Assembly (NCBI GenBank): GCA_050084515.1
Contig: CM114271.1
Span: 67,022,001 to 67,086,000, forward strand
Origin: Blasia pusilla
Taxonomy: Eukaryota > Marchantiophyta > Marchantiopsida > Blasiales
Direction: 5' to 3'
DNA length: 64,000 nt
Below the pieces are notes generated by a model. It searched no databases. It saw nothing but the letters and a program-made list of their open reading frames with translations, and had not been told where the DNA came from. The position numbers were made by a program, and so were the translations under genes. Shown piece by piece: positions 12,247-25,153 of this stretch. How positions within the stretch are numbered: the stretch's first letter is position 1; each line of letters starts with the position of its first letter.

Positions 12247-12863
12247 CTGGCTATGGAAGTTTCAGTGGGTATTCTGTGGTGTCGAGCGTGGAAAAAGCCA
12301 AGCTCATGAGTAGTGATTGGGGTTGCTTGCCTTTAAGGAGCTGGGTGTGAGCGAGGAATAAAGAAAGTGGGACCCTTTTCTTGCAATCAAGTTGTTGGGT
12401 GCTGTGTGATGCTCTGCCATGCTCTGGCTTTGCTTGAGTGAGAGAGAGAAAGAAAGAGAGAGGGAGAGTTGGGTAGCTGCTGATGAATTCTCCAGGTTTT
12501 AAGGATGGATTCATCATGGAAGGGAGGGAGTGGACTCACAGATTCTACCTTTGCAGCACTTCCTTCGTAGAAAAGGGAAGAGGATGGAGAGGAGGGGTGA
12601 GGTGGAAAGTACTTCAATTCTGACTCCTCCTCCTCCTTCTTCTTCTTCTTCTCCCCCCCTTCTCATCATCATCATCATGATGTTGCTGCTGCTTCTGGCC
12701 ATCTTCCCCTCCTGACTCATATCACCGGTGGCAAAACCATCATGCTGCTTGGCTCTTGGGATCACTAGTACTATCACTACTACCACACTCCTACTTCTTA
12801 TGCTTCATCCTCCCCATCCTACAAACGATGATCATGAGGTCTAGAGCTTTGTGGGCCCACCCT

Positions 12864-12887
12864 TCTCTCTCTCTCTCTCTCTCTCTC
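12864..12887. repeat. (TC)n microsatellite
   Basis: An uninterrupted TC dinucleotide run of 24 bp. Confidence 0.95.
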
Positions 12888-12889
12888 AC

Positions 12890-13360
12890 AATTTTCAGAA
12901 TGAAGAAAAAAAACTCTCTATAATATTCCTTTTCTCCTTTTAGATCCAAGTATTCACTTTGTAGAGAAGCATTCTCAAACATCAAATATTTTTTGATTCT
13001 TTTTTCTCTCTTTAGATCCACATCATCATATTGAAGAAAAGCACTCTTTAATATTCATGCTCACATTTTGGAAAGCCAATCTCTACTATTCCAATTTTTA
13101 TATCTCCTTAGATCCATAACTTCAAATTGTAGAAAAAACACTCTCTAAGATTCTTCTCATTCTCTCTCTTCATTTCCACACCTTCATATGTTACAAAAGC
13201 ACTCCTTAGAACCATTTTTTTTTATTGGCTCTCTTTAGATCCATATTCTACAAAAGAACTCTCTAATATTAACTTTCTCTTCGTAGCAAAAGAACTCTTT
13301 AATATTAACTTTCTCTTCATGGCAAAAGAACTCTCTAATATTAACTTTCTCTTCATGGCT
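12890..13360. repeat. Degenerate ~60-bp repeats ending in three 36-bp units
   Basis: Repeated phrases of the form TTTAGATCCA..TTGTAGAAAAGCACTCTC..AATATTC recur at roughly 60-bp spacing. From about 13255 to 13358 a cleaner 36-bp unit (CTCTAATATTAACTTTCTCT plus CATGGCAAAAGAA) is present three times. A similar but reverse-oriented array lies at 24760-25000. Confidence 0.7.
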
Positions 13361-16300
13361 TTTGGAGGCCATTTAAATATTGGAGCATGCATGCACCCCA
13401 AGTGCCATGGGAGTTCACGAAAGATGGTGAGTATTATATGACACATCTTCCAAGGCTCCATTTCTCCGATGAGAGAGCAACTTCTCCTCAATTTGTAGGG
13501 TTTCCAAGAAGATGACAAATGTGAAGTATTAAGACAAACTTCAATACGTCCAACCTTTTGTGATGCACTTCTATTTATTGCTCTAGTTTTCTTGTGCACT
13601 TGCATTGTACTTTTGGATCCCCTTTTCTTTTCTCCACGAAATCTCGTTTCCAACTCACAATATTTTATCCACTTCTATCTTTCTAATATTTCCCTTCTTG
13701 TCTCTAAGAAGAGACAATAGATGAAAAGCTCCCAAACGTGGGCTTCCATACCGTTCATTTTTTTTATTTTTAAATATAAGTATTAGAATATTATCCTTAT
13801 TTTTCATGGTCAAATAAATAATACTTTTGATTTGACTTTCATTATCTATACTCAAGAATTTCATGAGTTTTTTTTTAAACTATTAGGGCGCTTCAAAGGG
13901 CCAACTCTCTAAGGCCTTAGAGTTGTGCCTAAGCCCCTCTATATTATAATATATGTCGGATGGCCGCTTTTCCCATGTGACTATTGTTGTGTTAATTGTA
14001 CCTCTTAAAAATCCCCTCTTATGTGACATCCATAAAAAAAAATTTATGGTTGTAATTGACGATAAAACACTTTTCTTTTAAAAGAAGTGCCCAATCTTTT
14101 ACGGTTGAAAGTTGAATAGATGTGGCTTCTTTTAAGTCCCCCTACTAATATATTGTCTCTATAGAGAAGCAATTTTTGAGCTCCTTCATGCAAAACAACA
14201 TACTCTTAACTTTATTTTGGAAGTATGTTTCACATCTATATATGTCATTGTTCGTTTTTGGACATGCAAGATATTGTAGAAGATGCTTCGAGACGTGATA
14301 TTTAATTTTTAAAATCAGTAACATAATAAATTCCTTTTAAATAATTGTACAACTAAAAAATTCGATATATATATATATATATTTATATATATATTTATAT
14401 TGTAAAGAGATGTTATAGGCATATTATTGGAAATTAGAAACCTTAAGAAGAATTTTCCATCTTGTTCCCCACTTTTAATACTTTTAATTCTGAAGCGAAT
14501 GATATATGTGAATATTTTCATTTTAATGTGATAGAGGTAACTCATGTTTTACAAAAATCTGGGATTCTTCATAATTTAAAGGAAACTACTTTCTACACCT
14601 TGAGAACTAAAACATAGGTAAAAAAGATTTTAAAAAAAGGTAAAATTAACTTAATTTAAAGAGACTTTAGAAGCACTTCCTCAATAATTGGGGAAAAAAA
14701 TCCTGAAAATTATAAATGGGATGTCTTTTAATCATTGAATTTATGGTTATATGGCATATAATGTATGTGACCACTTTGAAGTACAAGAGAATCTTCAAAA
14801 ATCCAAATCCCATACTTATCCATTTTTCTTTCCATATCATTTAGGTTCCACAAAAACAAACAAATATGCTTAAGGGTGGCCATTGTTGGACATGTTTTTA
14901 GATGGGAATTTACCTTCATTTTTGTGACTCTCTCTCTCTCTCTCTCTCTAGGAAGCTAATCCGAGTGGAGTGGAGTGTAGGAACTTTCCCATGTATAGAA
15001 ATTTTTCTTGCATATACATAGTATACAAGTTTGTTCATAACACAAACATAAGTCCATCGATTGGTCCATATCCACAAACACATACTTTGTTCACATGGAA
15101 GGTGATAGCATGTATGCCTCCCAACCCTAGTATAGGAAAATTTCCCATATAAGGGTTGGGAGAGGATAGTATGTCACAAGTTCATCCATGTCATTGTTAT
15201 GGATGAACTTGTCCACTTTCATGTAGTTTCAACCATCTTTGAATGAGTAAGTATTTTTTTTTTTGTCATTTTAAAGATTTATATTTCACTTCTAATTTTG
15301 TGAAAAAAATCTTCTCATTAAGTTAACTTTAATGTCCAAAAAAAAGGCTTGTTGGTGCAGGTACCATACATAGGTATACACCTTAATAATGAGTACCTCT
15401 TCTTGCTCTCGATTGCTCTATATTAGCTAGATGCGACTAACTAATTAGAGGAGGCAAGTGTCACAATAAGAGGCCACCCCAAAGGACAAGTATCAAACCT
15501 TGAAGTGATTTTTGATGAGAGGATTGTTGCGCAATATATTGTGGAGTTTTGGTGACTTCGTCAAGTTCCATTGCATGCATTGTTTCTAAAATTTACGTTA
15601 AGTAGTATGAATAAAGTTATCCAAGCCAATGTTTTTCTTGCTTATAATGCGAAGAAACAAAAATTCTAAATAACATATTCAATATTAAAAAGGGACCGTG
15701 GATAGCATAATTAGTAGGACTATCTCAACATTCTTAACATGGTTAAATACCATATTAATCCCATTCCTATGCTCCGGGAGATATGGGGTTTTCAGAATTT
15801 TCCTTATTTTTTTCAAATCATAAAATTTTTTCCAAGTAATAAGGAATTTCTTTGTATAGGATATCTAAAATAGTAAAATTGGTTCGAAAAGCAGAATTAT
15901 TGTTTCTAACCGTAAAACAAAGTATTAGTTTAGTGCTAAACTTCCACAACCGTATCACAACCGAAAGGAGAATAATAAAATAGTAGTGAAATAATAAAAG
16001 AAAATTGGCATTATTTTGAAGAGGCCATCCTTTCTCAATTCAAACACCCATAAAATTATGATTATTATTAAATAAATTTGGCCTCTAACACACTCATAAA
16101 ATCGAACGTTTAAATATCATACACTACCCTTGTTAGTTACGAGGAAGAGAACATTTAAAAATAAATTTGGGATTTAAATGCATTTAACTGTTATAAATAC
16201 AAATATAAATTTATCGTCATTAATGTCTTCATTCCGAGGATATATGCCCCTTTTTAAGATAGTGGATATCTTACAAAAGCTTTATTCGCTAAGCACGAAA

Positions 16301-16420
16301 CTCCCCACCATTCTAATTTCGTTAAACATCTACCGCTAAACATGGCTCTTCCCTCAAGTAGAGAAGGCCTTGTCGTATTAGGATAATTCGCACTAATTTG
16401 TTGTTTGATGTGTCACCCGA
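13361..16420. other. AT-rich spacer with simple repeats
   Basis: No protein family or RNA gene is seen. It includes an AT-rich dinucleotide tract at 14365-14400 and a (CT)n run at 14928-14949. Otherwise it is AT-rich DNA with frequent stops in every frame. Confidence 0.6.
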
Positions 16421-16426
16421 ATTTAA

Positions 16427-16640
16427 AGCGAAATCAGCGTAATCACATCATAACTGATAACAACTATTCCCCTACGTGGTACCTAGTTTGTCATGGTAAT
16501 GCCTACCACGTACAAAATTAGCCTAATCACATCCCGAGAGACCACAATTAGTGTGCTCACATCCTAACTAACGAAAAAATCAGTGCTATCCCATCTAACC
16601 AACCAAAATTAGCGCGGTCCCATCCAATCCACGGAAAGTT
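16427..16640. repeat. Degenerate ~31-bp tandem repeats
   Basis: About four to five units of the form AAATTAGCGTAATCACATCC..AACCAACC follow each other at about 31-bp spacing (clearest 16506-16632). Unit identity is low, so the array is old. Confidence 0.6.
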
Positions 16641-18990
16641 TAGCTTAATGGCGTCCTAATGGACGAGCGAGTACGCTAATTCTGTTGCATTTACATCCTC
16701 GCATTGCCTAAGTCGGTTCGGCAACCTCCGTGAAGGTAGGACCGCGCGGGAATTAGGATATAGTGTTGTAGCGTTAGGAAACTCCTTCGCGCGGTCCTGC
16801 GGAGGTTCCACGTCGTTCAACTACTCGCTCACTACTTGCTAACCAAGTTGGCCACCGTGGTATTCCCCTGTCAGAGGGCCCCTATTGGTAGATCTTCCTG
16901 GGCCCTCCTAAAGTACCAACACGTCATTGATTGGTCTAAATGAGTAACGCTGGCAGACAAGGATTGTCAGCGGTCTCCTGCGGCCCCACACTACTGTACG
17001 CGTATATAATACAATACATGAGTACACGATACTTGTCGCGTACCTACCTGCCGGCGTGAGCGCAAACAAACTAACCTCATGGGCAGCTAACTAACCTCGG
17101 GCTGGCTAGCCTTAGCGGTAACCCAACCCGTTAGCTGGCTGGCTGCCTTCGCATGTGGTCCCCCTGTACGACGTACTCTGGCTGGAGGGCCGGTGATACC
17201 GTATAGGGGCTAACTAACTTGTGTGCATGGTATGGTAAAAGGACGCGTAGCAGGTAGATAATAGCTTCACTAACCCGCGCGGCCCCTGTACTGGTCGTCG
17301 TACTAATCCGCCCGTTAAGCGCTAATCCGCCCGTGAAAGAAATCCAGCCGGCGCGTAGAGGTACAAGAACTTGACGCGAGTACCGGTCCAGCTGGAGCGG
17401 TACAGTAGCATACGACGGTATTGTAGTCGCAGCTCGCGGTGCTACAAGAACGTGGGAGGAGTATATGGGAATCCGTTCGGGAATAGATAGATCACCTGTG
17501 GGGTGAGATGAATGAAATAGAGCTAAGCTATGAAATATGCTATACCTTATCCATCACGCTTTCCAAAGCGCGAAAACAATTCAATAAATGTGGGAACTCG
17601 TGTGGCTTTGAATAGTCGACGTGAGATGGGTACCCATTGCACATATATCTCCGATGAGACAGATTTCTTCCTCTTCTTTAGGTTAAGTTCAGATAAAATA
17701 AGATAAGAAAATAAAATTTGAAGAAAATGGAGGGGAGGGAAATAATAGGGAAAACCTGAAATACTGGAGCCCATGACAAAATGTTTCTACTAAGCCAACA
17801 AACATGTTCCCCTCGGTCTCCCCGATGACTCCCAAAAGAAACAAAGAAATCTTCCAGCTTTTAAGTTTTAACCGGAGACCAAAACGACTCAACGTATTTA
17901 TTAAACCCCCCCCAATTAATCATCTTGGCATTCATTCTCACGAGTTCCGAGCGCCTTCCAAGCCTCCCTACTTCCCACGACTCCCCGGGGCCCAGACGCC
18001 CCAATGAGGACTCTCCTCGTCCCTCGCATGGCGGAGTCAGTAGAAGGGAGGTTACTCCAAGCTCCGTCATCGCATGGGTGCACAGTGCACACACACGAAG
18101 GATTGGAGAGTTGGCGGGGGGAGGAGGAGGATGGGAGCTTTGGAAGCATCAAGAAGAAGAAGTGGTTAAGATTTCTGGACAAGCAAATAAGCGGTCGCAG
18201 GGAGAGGGGGCAGGATCTCCTGCTGTGGCCAAAACAGGGGTGCAATGATTTGGTTCGGTTCCAGGGAGCCCTACGCCGGTCCTCGAAGATCCGGGAACAC
18301 CCGGGGCTTTCGCCGAGGACAGCGCGGACCGCGGTTTGGTAAGGGCGGGGGGGGAGTTTGTTTGTCTTTTCCTGCAGAAGGCGTAATGAGACCGGGAAGA
18401 CAACTTTACAGCTAACCGGAGGAGCTGCCCCTCTCTTTTCGTTTCGTTTCGTTCCGGGAACAATGGGTGGGTGGAGGGATGGGCGGAGAGGCGGGAGGTG
18501 ACGTGGAGGGGATCCGGTGCTTGTATGGAAAGGAGGAAGAGCGATTCTGACTTGCGGTGCGTTCGATGAGCATCTTCGGCGGCGGGTGGGTCGGAAGGGT
18601 GACGTGGAAAGAGCGCCGTCGGGGATCGAGAGCGGAGCTCGCATCCGTCCATCGCCGTCCATCCGGAGGGGCAGCGAAAGGTTCGCTCCGCTTCTCCTCT
18701 CTTGTTGTCCGTGTGCAGGGAGGGAGTGACCGACTCGGTCGTCATCCACGTTGGCTTGGCTGCCGGGCCGCTCCCCGAAGCTAACTGTAGCGCGATTCTA
18801 GAAGTAGCAGAGACCGAGACAGAGAGAGCCGCGCCGCTGCAGTGGAATGAAGGAGACGAGTCACGAGAGCGCAGTCAGCGGAAGGAGTCCTCCGAGAGAC
18901 GTGTACACTCCAGATGCAGCCTCGGTCCTTCGGTCCTTGTCCCCTCTGACTCCGACTCCCACTCCCCTCCGCGAGTCCGCCCTCCGCCAG
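16641..18990. other. GC-rising spacer, no gene supported
   Basis: From about 16650 the composition becomes mixed, and from about 17900 to 18990 strongly GC-rich. ORFs up to 277 aa (minus 17916-18749) exist in several overlapping frames. None carries a recognisable domain, and they are explained by the scarcity of stops in GC-rich DNA. The block ends exactly at the 3' terminus of LINE copy A. Confidence 0.5.
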
Positions 18991-19096
18991 AAGAAACAAA
19001 GATGCACTTCGATAAAAACGAGTGATGGAAAGAGGGGGACTCAAAGAGTGAAGGCCACAACAGGACCAGAAAAGGAAGAAGGGGGCATTCCCCCCC

Positions 19097-19700
19097 CTAA
19101 CGACGAAACTCACCAACAGCAGAGACAATATCAGCAATAACAAGAGAGCTATGACTACTACTAAGTGGGCCTCTAGTGCCGGCGTCTCCCACAGCCTGAG
19201 CCCGCCGCAAAATCCCATTAGCCTGGCACGCTAACGCTATGGAGACCGCCGCGCCTACAATCAGAATCGCAGAGCTAAGGACAACCCATTTCTCGAGTGG
19301 AGATGATGGGCGCAGTCCGTATGAACGAAAGTCGAACCTCTCCCCCATAGCCCCATACATCTCTATGGCTGGGGATGAAGATGTGTCCTCGTGTAGTCGA
19401 TCAGATATGTGTCTTCTTCGCGCCGCCGCCGCCGCCGCTCCTTGTAGCATTCGCCCTTGGGCCACCACTTGGGCTCGCACGCTTGCCTCCCGCGTGGGAT
19501 CTGTGACTACCACGTCCGCCACAACCACCTCAGCCTCACGTGTCATGTAGAGATCGCACGAATGAGGGAATCCCGCATGGAGTAGTGCCTCTCTCTGCAC
19601 ATGGAAGCCACTCTCCGAGCAATCGAACATGATATCCCGACCGCATCGTGAGTGGCTATCCTCTCACCCCCAATCGGACAGCGTGCCAAATGCACACCAA
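19097..19700 (-). pseudogene. C-terminal CCHC and restriction-like endonuclease region of LINE copy A
   Basis: The minus-strand ORF 19630-19097 reads D-L-Y-M-T-R-E-A-E-V-V-V-A-D-V-V-V-T-D-P. In copy B the residue before the first Asp is Pro, giving PDX12D, the signature of the restriction-like endonuclease of R2-type LINEs. Here that residue is Cys. A cysteine/histidine patch lies just upstream, as expected for these elements. About 130 further residues (I-E-M-Y-G-A-M-G-E-R-F-D...) lead to a stop shortly before the 3' UTR. Function is inferred from the motif and its position. Confidence 0.6.
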
Positions 19701-20393
19701 GTGGATCAGCTCGCGACACTCGCAGTGTGTCGAACCAACCACCGATGGTTGGGGAGGCCAAGCGGAACCGCATCGGTGTGGTATAGGTAAGTGGTGCGAT
19801 CACGGAAAGCTTTGGAGAAGGCGCGCCCCTACCCATGAGCCTGCCCCTTTCGGAGCAAGAGCGAATCACGGGCCCTAACCTCCATGGGGATATTCCGTCA
19901 AACATAGTGCCTCTAAAAACTACCTCAAAGTGGGCTTCCATCAAGGAAGATTGGAGCCCAGGCGTGGGCCCAACTCCCTAAAAAAAAGCGGAGGGCGCCA
20001 CTAACTCGGTCGAGAGAAGACCTACTCCACCAAAAGAAATCGGCCAAGAGGCTGTCTCTCACGAGCTAACTCCCCATGGGGCACTCTAAGGAGCCGGGTC
20101 CTAGAAGATCCCCAAACACTGCATGAGCTTCCTATCAAAGGATCTATATAGGGAAGAAAGGTGACTAGATGTCAGGCAGTTCTAGTGAGGTAACCAGGTC
20201 TCACGAGCAAAACAAGAAGAGAGAATGCCAAGGCGACTTGAGGGTCACCAATCCTCGTAAGATCATCAACGTGGAGAAGATCTCGATAAGAGCCGCCGCC
20301 ACGAAAGTCGATACAAAGTCCTGGCCCGAGCGGTACTCCCAAGACTCGAAGCCCTCCGACAGTCGCAAGAAGCCGTCGGGTAAATGTAGATCA

Positions 20394-21361
20394 TCACGTA
20401 GGCCTGATGGAGACCAAGCCTTGCACTTCCCCACCTTCACCGCCAGGCCGACACGTGCCAAGCTGTCTTTGAAAAGTGCTCGAATGCGGGGACAACCAGA
20501 TCTCGGGACCAACAATATGAGTATCATCGCCGTGAAGGGAACATGCAACCCGGGAAAGCCTCCACCGTGAGAAAGAACCGCTCGGTAATGAGCCACGCAA
20601 ACAACGCGCCACCCAGAGGGTCACCCCGACGAGTCCCGTGAGCGGACTCCAAGACCGTGACCTCCTCCTCGAATCGACCATGGTGGAAATAGAAGGCCGA
20701 AGGGGCCCCATAGAAAGCCTGCACAAAGGGAATGAGGCTCGCCATGGGGCCACCCGTCCCTCAACTCTGTGAATATAGTAGCCCGAGATCTTGAAGTTGA
20801 AGGCGTTCTCCACGTCCACTTGGAGAACCACCCACTCTGGATGTACACCTAGACAAGCCCTCAAACCTAAGGCAACCGTCTCACATCCGGTGGCGTGGCA
20901 ACTCCAAAGCGATGCGGACTCGGATGTGACCGAAAGCCTCACGGAATTGCAAAGCGAGAGTACGACTCACCAACCGCAAGAGCACCTCACCTATGGCAAT
21001 CGGACGGATACCACCACCCCTTTGACAACGCCAAAAGTCGCCCCGCCCCTAATACTTGGGCCATCTTTGCTGTTGGCACTCTCCCGAGCTAGGTGAGAGG
21101 CAACTGAAGCAACTTCGGAGAAGCCGCTAGCGGTGTCCTCGGAAGAAAGCAATCACGAAGGTGTTCGTACATCATACCGGACAAACCTCCGGCCGCAATC
21201 CTCGGAGAACGTCCGAGTGCCCGTGCAAAGAGGGACGGGTCAAGGCATATAGCCGTGTCAGGGTGGAAGTCACGTGCAAAAGCTGGAATGTCAACCGATG
21301 GACGAGGATGTAGCCTCCGGAGGGCATCGATGGTAACAGCTGAAGAAGGAGCCATGTCCAT
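20394..21361 (-). pseudogene. Reverse transcriptase of LINE copy A (frameshifted)
   Basis: RNA-dependent DNA polymerase domain, broken into at least three frames. The first part (minus 21361-21089) carries L-S-G-M-M-Y-E-H-L-R-D-C-F, the start of the RT fingers. The palm motifs follow in shifted frames, including L-Q-V-D-V-E-N-A-F-N (first catalytic Asp) and H-G-D-D-T-H-I-V-G-P (the second and third). Copy B shows the same segments in one frame, which confirms the assignment. Confidence 0.8.
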
Positions 21362-22149
21362 CGGGCGAAGAGCACGCGTGCGACTTGCGAGTACTCACGG
21401 GCTCGCCAGCAGTGTCCTACATCGTCGCAACCTGGCTGCTCCAGGATCGTCCGCCGGGAAACCAGGTGAACTACTACCTCTGGCGAATGCCACAAACTCA
21501 CTCTGCAGAGACTCCCAATCACCTCCTCGAAAGCGTCTCAGACGTGCTATAACCTCTCTATGATCGGCCTTCTCTCCCGAGTGTAACTAAGACACCATCG
21601 TGGAAGGAGAAGTAGTAGGTACCACGAGAGCTCATCCATAGGATCAAGGGCGATCCTAGCGAGGGGAAGGAGGAATGCGTGGCGGAGGTCGCCCCGAATA
21701 GCATGGGGGATCCTATGAAACAACCTCGGCGGGGAAAACGGGTCTCAAGAGACCTATAATCTTTGCCACTGGTGGGACCTCAACCACTCCCATGCCTCGG
21801 GGGGGCGATGATGCGGGAAGCAGGAGAGCATCCATGGTCGATTGGAGGGACCACCCATCCAAATCTATCAAAGTCGGGATGTTTAGCCGCTAAGTGGTTC
21901 GAATTCTGAATGAGTGAAGAATTCGGGACAACATGGGCATTTAGTATCCGACTAGGCGACCCACGGGTCCCCACACGGGGAGCCGATGGTCGAGGCATGG
22001 ATGCAACTCACCAAGAAGAGGACATGGCCCCTCCAATAAAATCGTGCGACAATCCCCGTCAATATGGTCTTGTCATCCCCATTCGAACGAGCGGTCCTAG
22101 CAAACCACTCTCTTCCCGTCCACGGTAATGCTCCCTCTAACATAAACTC

Positions 22150-22440
22150 TCACCTACCGACATCACCTAGGACTTCTAGTCCCAACCCCCTCCCAAAAAT
22201 AAACTCATGAATACGTAGAGTTGCTAAGAGTGTGAAAAGATCATGGGCCGTTCGAGATAAAATAGATGAGAAGAAAAGTGTATGTACGGGAAGGGTAACA
22301 AATACAAACGTGAATCGAACCAAAATGAGAAGCACATACGACAAATACGACAAACAAGAAAGGACTTGGGAAAGGAGGGGAAGGGTGGGTGAATAGAGGA
22401 CGTTACCTTGGGAAATTTCTCCAAATGACAATAAGCTAAG
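22150..22440 (-). other. Possible 5' leader of LINE copy A
   Basis: Continuous with LINE copy A and of similar composition. No second copy in the window reaches this far, so the true 5' end cannot be fixed. Confidence 0.3.
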
Positions 22441-23280
22441 CCCTAATATTCACATTTGGAACCCTAATATGAACCGAATTCTAAAAACATAAATAAAAAT
22501 AAAAATACTTCACGCCATGCAGCAAGGTCCGGATCAAAACGAAGCTCTCGTCATGTTCTCCGTTTCGACATGTAGCACGTCTCTTTTCGTCCCCTACGCC
22601 CTCCGTCCTTCCTCCCGCCGTCCCCGTCCATGCCTCCCGCCGTCCCCGCCCAAAATCCAAAATCCAAAAACTCCAGAAAACTCCAATCCTCCGCCACTTG
22701 TCCCCTTTGGGCCGGGTCGCACGGGTGGCTTCTTGCGACCCCAAGAAGCCACCCGCCGGCTGGAACTGCTCGCCGGCGGCGGCTTTCCTGCCGGTTCCTT
22801 TCAACCGGTTGGGACAATACGACAAAATAAAGCGACAAAAACGGCTAGAACTCGCTGTCTTTTGTGGATTCAGATGGCGCTGCCATCGCGCCTCTTCCCC
22901 GCTCGCCACCAACGAAGCAGCGCCACGTCACGTCCCTCCTGCATGCGCGCGCCTCTCCATCCACACACAACTACGACCCCTCCTCCGGACTGCGCTAGGC
23001 CGGGCGGGCAGTGGGGCCGTGGGCCGGAGCAGCCTGCACGGCACCGCGCAGGTTTCCGTCCAGTGATGTCCGATCACCGGACTGACTGCCTCACTGACTC
23101 CCTCTCGCGCGAACGGAGTCGTCGCATCCCACTCACGTCAAACTTTCGTTTCCACCCTCCTCTTTCTGCCTCGGGTTAAGAACCCGTTGACCGGAGCATC
23201 AATAGCCTGGTTCCATCTCGCCAAAGAAACGGGTTTTAACGTAACCCCTTTCTCGTCATTTATTTTCAGTACCCCTAGCA
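22441..23280. other. GC-rich spacer
   Basis: GC-rich DNA with overlapping ORFs (largest plus 22517-23179) of biased composition and no family motif. It contains a perfect 12-bp fold-back, arms 22723-22734 and 22743-22754. Confidence 0.5.
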
Positions 23281-24759
23281 TGGCTCCTCAAGGGACTATA
23301 GCTTATGCATTAAGGAGAGGGAAAAAAAAAACCTGATGTCCCATATCGTCCCATGCCCACGTCAAAACTGCTCCACATATTCTCCGCCAGATCCTATATT
23401 TTCCACAACTTCTCCCATGTGATAAGGTTACCATTAAGGGGGTTCCTAGCACTTGTAGTGAAAGAAAAAAAAAATTATACAATGGAAATGGAAGTTGAGA
23501 GTGTTGTTGTAAGGTAGATAGTACTTTAAGAGGAAAAAATTTGCTATTGTTATTATTTATAGCGATCTTTCTCTTGTTTAGCATTGTTGCTAGAATTCTT
23601 AAGCACATCTATGTCTTTGGCTCAATCGTTTTGACCTATGATTGAGGGGAACAAAATATGAGTAGGATTGTAAGAATTTTAAATTTTGGGGGTTTAAGAA
23701 ACCATGTGCCATGCACAAAGGTTAAGACCCGGGTCTCATGTACGGGAGGTCGCGGCGACCATCACGGGTCGCCAATTTTTTCTGAGCTCAAAACTTTTGG
23801 GGGTAGAAACTGCCCGGCGTCCTGGCGACTCTGAGTAATACATATCTAAAGGTTATTACGAATGACTAACATGTTTCCTTGGATTTTCCATTGGAAAAAT
23901 AATTTGGGCACGGAAATGAGGTCGCCCGAACTTCTACAGACATCCATGGGACCTGGCTCTAAAACATATACTGTAGCGCAGGATTAACCGTTCGCGGTGC
24001 TCGACCCGTCACTACCATAGCCCTTGTGGAAGCGACCACATGAACTTAAAATGTGTCTTTGAGTAGCCCTACTAGTATTATATGTGGGAGTAAATATCTC
24101 TTGCTTCCAAATGAGAAAGTTTTTTGCAAAAAAATTCATATTTCAAGAACATGCATCAAAGATTATATAATCATTGAACAAAAATATCGCGAAGAAGGTA
24201 CCCATTTGGGAGTTAAAGCTAAACCACAATGCTTCTTTGAAGTTCCTCTCCTACTACTACTTTTTTCCCCAACTTTGTACCCCTAAGACACTATCATCCC
24301 AATTTACACATGCACTTGGGGGGCACCCTATTACTCTCTACATCCTGTTCCCATCATTTGTGATACATTTTCTCTATATTAGTGTGACGAACAAACCAAT
24401 ACATCTTGGAGGTATCTGATTAATCACTTGATTACGTTAGGTGCAAATTATGATGCCCATATTGGAGGAATATGAACATGGGGCATATTATTAGAGCCAC
24501 CTCGAAATAAGTGTGATTTTTTTTTAAAAATTCCTTACTTGCATACATTTTAATCTTTTATTTCGTTGGAGGATGAAAGTAAATAAACTTGCATTTTGGA
24601 ATCGGTGCCCAAGGTCATAAAGCCTACCAAAAGTGTTTGGCAAGTGGGCTATGGAGGAAGAAAGAAAGAAAATCTCCTCCTCCATTCTCTCTAGCTTTTA
24701 TGAGAAGAGAGATCAAAGCAATTGGGGGAAAAAAATCTCGATTTTTTATCCATAGATAT
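23281..24759. other. Spacer, no gene recognised
   Basis: AT-rich DNA with a moderately GC-rich patch at about 23,720-24,010. That patch has local similarity to 41,650-41,720 (both contain TCTGAGC.CAA.A.TTTTGGG followed by GTAGA). It may be a non-coding piece of an LTR retrotransposon, but no coding domain supports this. Confidence 0.4.
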
Positions 24760-25000
24760 CAAAGTAATTGTGAGAAAGAAAAGTCTTGACTTTAGATCCA
24801 CAAGAGATCAAAGTGATTCATGTAATTGTGAGAGAAAAAATCTACTTTTGTTCCAAAGAGATCAAAGTGATTCATTTACTTGTGAGGGAAGAAAATCTAC
24901 GTTTGATCCATAAGAGGTAAGTAAAGGTAATGAGGAGAAAAATATCTTGATTTTTTTCCGCGAGGGATAAAAGTAATTGGGAAAATTTTAATAATATTTT
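24760..25000. repeat. Degenerate ~55-bp tandem repeats
   Basis: Units containing AGATCAAAGTGATTCATGTA, then ATTGTGAGAGAAAAAATCTA, then a purine-rich spacer recur three to four times. The phrases resemble the reverse complement of the repeats at 12,890-13,260. Confidence 0.65.
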
Positions 25001-25111
25001 CCCAATTAATATAATGGTGAGGGGGTTTAAGATTGAAGAAATAGGGACAACATTCTCAACTTTTTTTGAATGGGAGAGATCAAAATAAAGAAGACACAAA
25101 AATCTAAACTT

Positions 25112-25113
<2 letters not shown>

Positions 25114-25151
<38 letters not shown>
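25114..25151. repeat. (GA)n microsatellite
   Basis: A continuous GA dinucleotide run of 38 bp. Confidence 0.95.

Positions 25152-25153
<2 letters not shown>

Larger units (their letters stand above)
18994..22150 (-). mobile_element. LINE copy A: non-LTR retrotransposon with restriction-like endonuclease (degenerate)
   Basis: The longest of eight copies of one LINE family in the window, read right to left. Order on the minus strand: remains of an N-terminal C2H2-type finger (around 21,850-21,950, ending L-A-A-K-H-P-D-F-D); the reverse transcriptase (about 21,361-20,390); a C-terminal RT region; a CCHC-like patch (G-V-H-L-A-R-C-P...H-D-A-V, around 19,690-19,640); the endonuclease patch D-L-Y-M-T-R-E-A-E-V-V-V-A-D; and the 3' UTR. 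The 3' end at about 18,994 (CATCTTTGTTT on the minus strand) is the same as in copies B and E. Several frameshifts split the ORF, so it is dead. The 5' limit is uncertain. Confidence 0.8.

Noticed and set aside
17916-18749. 277-aa minus-strand ORF and overlapping ORFs in the GC-rich block
   Set aside because: Several long ORFs exist in competing frames with low-complexity Ser/Pro/Arg content and no family motif, as expected from few stops in GC-rich DNA.
22517-23179. 220-aa plus-strand ORF
   Set aside because: Pro/Arg/Ser-rich translation without any motif, and it spans a non-coding hairpin.
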